Below, in pieces: positions 6,524 through 11,201 of a stretch of 11,201 nt of DNA. Numbering within the stretch: position 1 is the stretch's first letter; every line of letters begins with the position of its first letter. Both the position numbers and the translations under genes were made by a program. Source of the stretch: Pseudomonadota bacterium (lineage in GTDB: Bacteria; Pseudomonadota; Gammaproteobacteria; Burkholderiales; Thiobacillaceae); assembly GCA_021821425.1 (NCBI GenBank), contig JAKACL010000074.1:1-11201 (forward strand), written 5' to 3'. The notes beneath the pieces are model-generated. The model did not search any database, had not been told where the DNA came from, and saw nothing but the letters and a program-made list of their open reading frames with translations.

Positions 6524-7057
6524 ATGAAACCCGAAACCGTCCCCCCCACCGCACGCCGCGGCCAGCTCCTCACCAGCATCCTGTTCGGCAGCCGCTGGCT
6601 GCAAGTGCCTCTGTACCTCGGCCTGATCGCCGCCCAGGTGGTTTACGTCATTCATTTCATGGTCGAGCTGCAGCATCTGGTCTCCGGCACGTTCAATCTC
6701 GGCGAAGAGGCGATCATGCTGATCGTGCTGGGTCTGATCGACGTGGTGATGATTTCCAACCTGCTGATCATGGTCATCGTCGGCGGCTATGAAACCTTCG
6801 TCTCGCGGCTGCGGCTCGAGGGGCACCCCGACGAGCCCGAGTGGCTGTCTCACGTCAACGCCAACGTGCTGAAGGTCAAGCTCGCCACCGCCATCATCGG
6901 CATCTCGTCGATCCACCTGCTGAAAACCTTCATCAACGCCGCCAACCTGGATGAAAAAGTCCTGCTGTGGCAAACCCTCATCCACATGGCTTTCATCGTA
7001 TCGGCGGTGGCGATCGCCTATATCGACAAGCTGATGCCGCATCCGGCGAAGCATTGA
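6524..7057 (+). CDS. YqhA-family (UPF0114) inner-membrane protein
   Basis: The product is a 177-residue integral membrane protein recognisable as the YqhA/UPF0114 family (also named TIGR00645), whose biochemical function is not established. Four hydrophobic segments are visible at about 29-50 ([20 protein letters not shown]), 62-88 ([20 protein letters not shown]), 115-137 ([20 protein letters not shown]) and 147-168 ([20 protein letters not shown]). The conserved loop [10 protein letters not shown]...HPDEPEWL lies at 87-108. ATG at 6524 yields the expected N-terminus, but no Shine-Dalgarno sequence is present because the repeat array runs up to the start. The gene follows hslU by 40 bases and may read through from hslVU. 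Nothing in the sequence ties it functionally to the protease. Confidence 0.9.
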   Translation: MKPETVPPTARRGQLLTSILFGSRWLQVPLYLGLIAAQVVYVIHFMVELQHLVSGTFNLGEEAIMLIVLGLIDVVMISNLLIMVIVGGYETFVSRLRLEGHPDEPEWLSHVNANVLKVKLATAIIGISSIHLLKTFINAANLDEKVLLWQTLIHMAFIVSAVAIAYIDKLMPHPAKH

Positions 7058-7072
7058 ACTGAACGGCGGACA

Positions 7073-7086
7073 GGCCGCAAGCGGCC
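7073..7086. terminator. short GC-rich hairpin between convergent genes
   Basis: GGCCG (7073-7077) and CGGCC (7082-7086) form a perfect stem around CAAG in the 36-base gap between the stops of the YqhA-family gene and the converging DUF302 gene. No T tract follows on either strand, so it is at best a weak or Rho-assisted terminator. Confidence 0.3.
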
Positions 7087-7093
7087 GGCCCCT

Positions 7094-7552
7094 TCACCGG
7101 GTTTCGCGCACCTCGTCCATGATCGCCTCCATATCCTTTTCCCATCGCTCGAAGAGCGGTTTCAGGGCGGGATCCGGAAAAAATCTCCGCAACTGGGCCG
7201 GGCGGCTCGACACCATGATGGTCTGTTCGCCTTCCGCGAAAATCGTGACGTTCAGCGGCAGAAAAGGAATCAACTCGGGCTGTCGGGCTGTCGCCCTGCT
7301 CACCTCTTCGTACTTGCCGAAGTACACCACGCGATACATGTCGCTCTTGAAGTCGCGCCGTTCGAGATTTTCGTTCACTTGCTGCAACCGCGTGATCGTG
7401 TAGCCGCGGGACGAAATGGCACTTTGCAACTGGGCCATCGCCTCGGGAAACAGCTTGTCCGCGCGCGCCATGAGCAGGTCGCCAGCGGTGGCGGACAGGC
7501 TGCACACCAGTGCCAGACAGGCGATTCCCATGCGTTGCATCCCCTCGTTCAT
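7094..7552 (-). CDS. secreted stand-alone DUF302 protein
   Basis: The 152-residue protein has a signal peptide (about 1-23, ending ATA|GD) and one DUF302 domain (about 25-148) with the recognisable YRVVYFGKYEEV...PELIPFLPLNVTIFAEGEQTIMVSS...RRFFPD pattern. DUF302 is a small alpha/beta domain of unknown activity, present here as a periplasmic protein. ATG at 7552 overlaps the stop of the upstream cytochrome gene (ATGA) and has GAGGAGG seven bases upstream, so coupled translation from the same mRNA is likely. It is clearly related to the C-terminal domain of its neighbour. It lacks heme motifs and the domain cysteines of that paralogue: VYFG and LPL replace VYFC and LPC. Later in-frame ATGs (codons 5 and 8) are less likely starts. 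Confidence 0.85.
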   Translation of the reverse strand: MNEGMQRMGIACLALVCSLSATAGDLLMARADKLFPEAMAQLQSAISSRGYTITRLQQVNENLERRDFKSDMYRVVYFGKYEEVSRATARQPELIPFLPLNVTIFAEGEQTIMVSSRPAQLRRFFPDPALKPLFERWEKDMEAIMDEVRETR

Positions 7553-8598
7553 AACGTCGCCTCCTCAATGATCGCGGTATAAGCTTCGGTCATCTGCTCG
7601 CACAGGCGATTCAGCTCTGCGTTGTTGAACAGCCGGCTCAGCACCTTGGGATTGACCGACATCACCTGTACCTTGCCGTCGTCCCGCTCCACAATGGTGA
7701 TGCGGCACGGCAGGAACATGCCCACGCGCGGATCGACCGCCAGCGCCTGATTGAGCAGGCTGATGTTGCAGAAATAGACAATGACCTGTTTCGGGTTTTC
7801 CCGGGTCGGTTCGGTCAGCCCGTATTCGAGCGTCTGCACCCGGCCATAGAAGAAATTGTTGGTGGTCACCGCCTGCTTGACGTTTTCTACCGTGGTCTTC
7901 AGGTCGTAGGGCGACGCGCGTACGATCACAGGACCTTCTGCCTGCAATAACCGTGCGCTTTCCGGCAGCGGCTGTCTCTGAAAGCTGCGCACATGGCTGA
8001 CAATGTCGTCGATATCCTTTTCCTTCAGTCCCTGCTTGAGAAAGGAAATCATTGGCGTGCCGTCGCGCCCATTCATCAGCGTGGCCTTGATCATGGCGTC
8101 CGATGCGGCAGCGAGAAATCCCGGGTTGTGCAGCGCGGGCGCCATGATCGGCAAATCGCGCGGGCGCGAAAAAGTGACGCCGGTTCCTTTGCTCCCTTCG
8201 CCCTCGGCACCGTGACAGGCGGCGCAATACTGTTCGAACAGGAATTTCCCATGCGTCGGGTCGCCTTTTACCGGTCGTCTGGAGTAGGTGGGGGTGGCGC
8301 CTCCGTTCCAGCTACGCACATGCCGGACAATGGCTTCGATTTCGGCCGTTGCCAGATGGGGAAACGCCGGCATCACCCGGCCTGGACGTCCGAGGCGGAT
8401 GGTTTTGCGCAGGTAGTCGTCGCTGATGCCAGCCTGAAACGAGGGCAGCGCCAGCGGCACGCCGATGCCGCCGTTACCGGTCTCGCCGTGGCAGGCAGCA
8501 CAGTTGCGCCCATACAGTCTTGCGCCGTCCGGCGCAGCCAGAGCCTGGGGCAGACCGAGCCCGGTCAGCAGGATGACAAGCAACAGGCGCATCAACAT
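7549..8598 (-). CDS. diheme cytochrome c fused to a C-terminal DUF302 domain
   Basis: The 349-residue periplasmic protein starts with a signal peptide (1-21/22, ALA|APDG). Two class I cytochrome c domains follow, each with a CAACH heme-binding motif (C33-H37 and C125-H129). Likely axial methionines are M76 (GRVMPAF) and, for the second domain, M183 (DGTPMISF). Residues about 225-349 form a DUF302 domain (VIVYFCNISLLNQALAVDP, MFLPCRITIV, VNPKVLSRLF). This domain contains three cysteines, C277, C298 and C333. The protein should transfer electrons in the periplasm; the donor, the acceptor and the job of DUF302 are unknown. GAGGAGGG (8606-8613) is an excellent ribosome binding site. It is the first gene of an operon with the stand-alone DUF302 protein, overlapping it by ATGA. 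Heme motifs are certain; the DUF302 call is strong by pattern. Confidence 0.9.
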   Translation of the reverse strand: MLMRLLLVILLTGLGLPQALAAPDGARLYGRNCAACHGETGNGGIGVPLALPSFQAGISDDYLRKTIRLGRPGRVMPAFPHLATAEIEAIVRHVRSWNGGATPTYSRRPVKGDPTHGKFLFEQYCAACHGAEGEGSKGTGVTFSRPRDLPIMAPALHNPGFLAAASDAMIKATLMNGRDGTPMISFLKQGLKEKDIDDIVSHVRSFQRQPLPESARLLQAEGPVIVRASPYDLKTTVENVKQAVTTNNFFYGRVQTLEYGLTEPTRENPKQVIVYFCNISLLNQALAVDPRVGMFLPCRITIVERDDGKVQVMSVNPKVLSRLFNNAELNRLCEQMTEAYTAIIEEATL

Positions 8599-8626
8599 GG
8601 TTCTTCCCTCCTCTGCATATGACAGG

Positions 8627-8635
8627 TTTATAGCA
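8627..8635 (-). promoter_or_regulatory. candidate extended -10 promoter of the cytochrome-DUF302 operon
   Basis: Read on the minus strand, TGCTATAAA matches an extended -10 element (TGnTATAAT). It lies about 30 bases upstream of the ATG at 8598, giving a start near 8620 and a short leader containing the strong ribosome binding site. The upstream DNA is very AT-rich (8636-8675) and shows no good -35 hexamer, which extended -10 promoters do not need. Confidence 0.45.
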
Positions 8636-8675
8636 CATATTTAATACATTATTATATTAATATATTTAATATTGC
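8636..8675. promoter_or_regulatory. AT-rich tract in the divergent intergenic region
   Basis: About 40 bases consist almost only of A and T, in sharp contrast with the surrounding GC-rich DNA, and include the perfect palindrome TATATTAATATA (8653-8664). Position between two divergent genes suggests an UP-type promoter element, a regulator operator or a nucleoid-protein binding site. The rest of 8599-8830 holds the two ribosome binding sites and nothing else that I recognise. Confidence 0.4.
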
Positions 8676-8830
8676 TGATTACGATTACGGTAAGGCATGC
8701 CGCCCGCCCGCTCCCGGAGAATAGGCAGAAAAAGCAGCCCGCGCCTGCTAATGCCGCCATCGACATTACTTATTGGCTGCCGGCCCCGCGCTGACGGAAA
8801 ATCGGCCGACGCATTTTCAGGAGACGTAAC

Positions 8831-10663
8831 ATGGCCACCCGCGACACCCTCGCCCCCCAAGAAGCCCAATGCAGCAGCGGCGCCGATTATGCGGCACTGG
8901 CGCTACAGGCATTGCAGGAGCCGGCCGACGCCGCCTACGCCAGGGAGCTGATGGATCGCGTGGCGGACGATTGCCAGTTCACCAAGGACCTGGCGGCGTG
9001 CGCGATCGTCTACCATGCACTCGGCGAGCAGGGCCGCGCTGAAGAGTTGCTGCAGACGGCGGAAGACTACTGCATGTCGGGTGAGGAACAGGTCGCGCTG
9101 GCCGAAGCCAAGTTCAAGGTGCTGGGCGACAAGGACGCAGCCGTAGGTGCTTACGAAAAGGCGCTGAAGGAGACCAGCAACCTCGATCCGCTGATCGACC
9201 TGGCGAAGAACGTGATGCGCGTGATCGCCGACGGCGCGTTTGCCAAGAAGGTGCTGGAAAAAGCGGAGGCGAAGATCTCGCGCGCGGTGGAATACAGCAA
9301 GCTCGCCGCCGCATCGGCCGAGCACCTGCTGGACAAGGACTATGCTGCGGCGATTTTCAACAAGGCGGCTGACAAGCTCTCCAGCGTGCCCGATCTGCTG
9401 TCGCTGGCGGCCGAAGTAACCAAGACGCTGGGCGACCCGGCCAAGGCACGCGCGTTGTACCAGCGCGCGCTGGAAGGCGCGACCGATTTTTCCGCGGCCA
9501 GGACGCTGATCGAATCGGCCAGGCAGGCGGGCGATACCGCCTTCACGCAGGCGGCGCTGAAAAAAGCCGGCGACCTTGCCAGCGCCACCGGCGAATACAT
9601 CGAACTGGCCGAAGGGCTGGCCGGCGTCGGCGACAGGTCGGGCGCCACCGCGCTGCTGGACAAGGCCGAAGACGCGGTGGCCGGTCTCGACGAAATGCAG
9701 AAGCTGGTGGCTGCGGTGGAAGCGCATCTGGCCGACGACGCCGAGCGCCTCGCCCGCGTCAAGGCCAAGCTGGAAAAGCGCCAGGCCAATCACGCGCGCT
9801 ACATGGCGTTCCAGCAGCTGGAAAAAGAGGCGGTCAGCGTCAAGCAGTTCCTCGCGCTCGCCGAGCGCGTACGGCTGGAGCTGGAAGACCCGTTCTATGC
9901 CGCCAAGCTGATCGAGTCGGCGGAAACCCTGCTCGACGGCACCGGCTACCAGTTCTCGCGCTACAAGCCGATTCTGCAGGCGGTCGACAAGAACCTCGAC
10001 GACACTGCCTGGCTCGGCCGCCTGCTCGACCGCGCGGCAGAGAATGCGACCGACTTCATCGCCTTCAAGGACTTGGTGGTGACCGCGGCGCACATGAAGC
10101 ACCGCGAGCTCGGCGTCTCCAAGGCGCGCGCCTATCTCGCCGCGCGCGAGGCGGCGCTGGCGGCGGATGCCGACGCCAACGTCTATGACCTGGCCAAACT
10201 CGCCGAAGCCAGCTACGCCGCCACCGCTGATGCAACCGAGGCGGCGCGTCTGCTGGAAGCCGCGCGCGCCAAGGCGAGCGACCATTTCGCGCTGACCCAC
10301 CTCGGCCGCCTGTACGCCTCCATGGGTAACCCGGCCAAGGCCGACGAACTCTACGCCGCCGCGGCCGCAGCCTGCCCGAATGGCGATGCCTGCATCCAGT
10401 TCATCGATCGCCTGAAGGGATTCGCCCTGCCGGCCGAAACGCTGAAGAAGTGGTACGCCGAATGCGGCACCCACCTCGGCACGCCCGCCGACAAGCTGCG
10501 CTGGGCCGAGGGCATTGCCGACGCGCTCAACGACAAGGCCTGGGCGAGCGAAGTCTATGACCAGCTCGCCGGACAGTTCAGCGGCCCCGATGCCGCGCGC
10601 TTCGACCTGTCGCGCCGTTCTCGCGCCGACCTGAATTTCTATGGTTCGGTACGCCGCCATTAA
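8831..10663 (+). CDS. large alpha-helical repeat (TPR/Sel1-like) protein of unknown function
   Basis: The 610-residue, Ala/Leu/Lys/Asp-rich protein appears entirely helical and has no signal peptide or membrane segment, so it is probably cytosolic. Degenerate TPR-like helix pairs of about 33-37 residues run along the chain, most clearly LGDKDAAVGAYEKAL (98-112), LGDPAKARALYQRAL (200-214) and MGNPAKADELYAAAAAA (498-514), with many intermediate weak copies containing LA.A and KA..L. Such solenoids serve as protein-binding scaffolds. A cysteine-bearing N-terminal part has C14, C48, C57 and C81. ATG 8831 has GGAG (8820-8823) at seven bases. It is a single-gene transcription unit, divergent from the cytochrome operon and closed by an intrinsic terminator. 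I do not recognise the gene, and no catalytic motif is visible. Confidence 0.8.
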   Translation: MATRDTLAPQEAQCSSGADYAALALQALQEPADAAYARELMDRVADDCQFTKDLAACAIVYHALGEQGRAEELLQTAEDYCMSGEEQVALAEAKFKVLGDKDAAVGAYEKALKETSNLDPLIDLAKNVMRVIADGAFAKKVLEKAEAKISRAVEYSKLAAASAEHLLDKDYAAAIFNKAADKLSSVPDLLSLAAEVTKTLGDPAKARALYQRALEGATDFSAARTLIESARQAGDTAFTQAALKKAGDLASATGEYIELAEGLAGVGDRSGATALLDKAEDAVAGLDEMQKLVAAVEAHLADDAERLARVKAKLEKRQANHARYMAFQQLEKEAVSVKQFLALAERVRLELEDPFYAAKLIESAETLLDGTGYQFSRYKPILQAVDKNLDDTAWLGRLLDRAAENATDFIAFKDLVVTAAHMKHRELGVSKARAYLAAREAALAADADANVYDLAKLAEASYAATADATEAARLLEAARAKASDHFALTHLGRLYASMGNPAKADELYAAAAAACPNGDACIQFIDRLKGFALPAETLKKWYAECGTHLGTPADKLRWAEGIADALNDKAWASEVYDQLAGQFSGPDAARFDLSRRSRADLNFYGSVRRH

Positions 10664-10682
10664 GCCGCTTGGAATACCCCTG

Positions 10683-10715
10683 AAAACAGCCCGGTTGTAC
10701 GGGCTGTTTTTATTT
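10683..10715 (+). terminator. intrinsic (Rho-independent) terminator after the helical repeat gene
   Basis: A perfect 11-bp stem, AAAACAGCCCG (10683-10693) with CGGGCTGTTTT (10700-10710), has a six-base loop GTTGTA and is followed by a T-rich tail (TTTTTATTT). It lies 20 bases after the stop codon at 10663. The A run on the 5' side of the stem gives some bidirectional character. Confidence 0.92.
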
Positions 10716-10753
10716 GTACACTCCAGATAAAGCGGTTTTACGGAGTGCGCTAC

Positions 10754-11201
10754 ATGCTGGAACTGTCTGCCCTGATCGACACCGTGCAGAAGAACTGCAC
10801 CATTGCCGACGCGCGCCACGCGCGCGACATGACGATGTGCACCTTCCTGCTCGAAATGCGCGAGTACTACCGCTGGGAAATGGAAATTCCCTACGGCGCG
10901 CGCCTGCCCAAGGACGAGCTCGGCGACTGGCTGAACGCGCGCGAAAGCCTGTGGGACACGGTGGAAGAAGAAGATTTCGCCCCGCTGCCGCTCTCCGATT
11001 CCGGCATCGACCCGTTCGAGGCCGACGACATCAACCGCGCGCTGATCCCGCAGGGGCTGGTCTACAGCAGCGGGCTGGGGCATTTCCGCAAGCCGCATTT
11101 CGTGCTCGCCGAACTCAAGCGCGCCGAAGTGCGCGAAGGCGTGCAGGTGCTGGTCGCCGGCTGCGAGTACGCGCGTGACCTGATCGCGCCGCCGGCGGCG
11201 C
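10754..11201 (+). CDS. conserved hypothetical protein, 3' end outside the window
   Basis: An open frame of 149 codons begins at ATG 10754 with GGAG (10742-10745) eight bases upstream and runs without a stop to the window end. The product begins MLELSALIDTVQKNCTIADA, followed by RHARD, MCTFLLEMREYYRWE, PYGARLPKDELGDWLNARE and LWDTVEEEDF. This pattern resembles a conserved bacterial family that I associate from memory with the name Sfum_1244; that identification is tentative. No signal peptide, membrane segment or catalytic motif is evident; the sequence is acidic and rich in aromatic residues. It follows the terminator of the upstream gene, so it should have its own promoter, but no convincing one is seen in the 43 bases between them. 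Confidence 0.75.
   Translation, partial: MLELSALIDTVQKNCTIADARHARDMTMCTFLLEMREYYRWEMEIPYGARLPKDELGDWLNARESLWDTVEEEDFAPLPLSDSGIDPFEADDINRALIPQGLVYSSGLGHFRKPHFVLAELKRAEVREGVQVLVAGCEYARDLIAPPAA

Noticed and set aside
10695..10722. Promoter for the last gene (TTGTAC ... TACACT)
   Set aside because: Both hexamers match consensus weakly and the -35 lies in the terminator loop and stem; not strong enough to annotate.
8903..11098. 731-codon open frame on the minus strand
   Set aside because: It is antisense to the helical repeat gene and to the following gene, both of which have good ribosome binding sites; long antisense frames are common in GC-rich DNA with biased codon use.

Overview
The window is GC-rich chromosomal DNA whose gene content and protein sequences look like a betaproteobacterium, most likely a Nitrosomonadales or Thiobacillus-like chemolithotroph. 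The pointers are a HslV with the short [11 protein letters not shown] N-terminal extension common in that class, a diheme cytochrome c operon, and the overall codon use. This assignment is inference from recognition, not from a database search. No rRNA, tRNA, CRISPR array or recognisable transposase gene is visible.

Region 1 (51-3063, +) is a metal-uptake cluster: an outer-membrane beta-barrel protein with a coiled-coil N-terminus and a His-containing loop, a periplasmic zinc-type (ZnuA-like) binding protein, and a ZnuB-like ABC permease. The last two overlap by ATGA. The ATPase (ZnuC) is not in the window and may lie upstream. Region 2 (3103-4221, +) encodes an unusual STAS protein built as a twofold duplication of a helical TPR-like segment plus a STAS domain.

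Region 3 (4222-7057, +) starts with a 294-base gene-free leader bounded by an inverted repeat, then hslV and hslU (the ATP-dependent HslUV protease) and a YqhA-family membrane protein. The two gaps hslV-hslU and hslU-yqhA hold degenerate heptamer arrays (CTAGGGA/CCCCTAG type). One of them supplies the last codons and stop of hslV. C-rich arrays abut the start codons of the two following genes, where no Shine-Dalgarno sequence is visible.

Region 4 (7094-8598, -) is a two-gene operon with an ATGA overlap: a secreted diheme cytochrome c fused to a C-terminal DUF302 domain, followed by a secreted stand-alone DUF302 protein. An AT-rich divergent intergenic region (8599-8830) separates it from Region 5 (8831-10663, +), a 610-residue cytosolic alpha-helical repeat protein of unknown function that ends in a clear intrinsic terminator. 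A conserved hypothetical gene starts at 10754 and runs off the window end.

The most interesting items are the heptamer arrays wrapped around hslVU (G-quadruplex-capable and intruding into coding sequence), the long-range inverted repeat that contains the hslV ribosome binding site, the cytochrome-DUF302 fusion paired with a second DUF302 protein, and the duplicated STAS/TPR protein.
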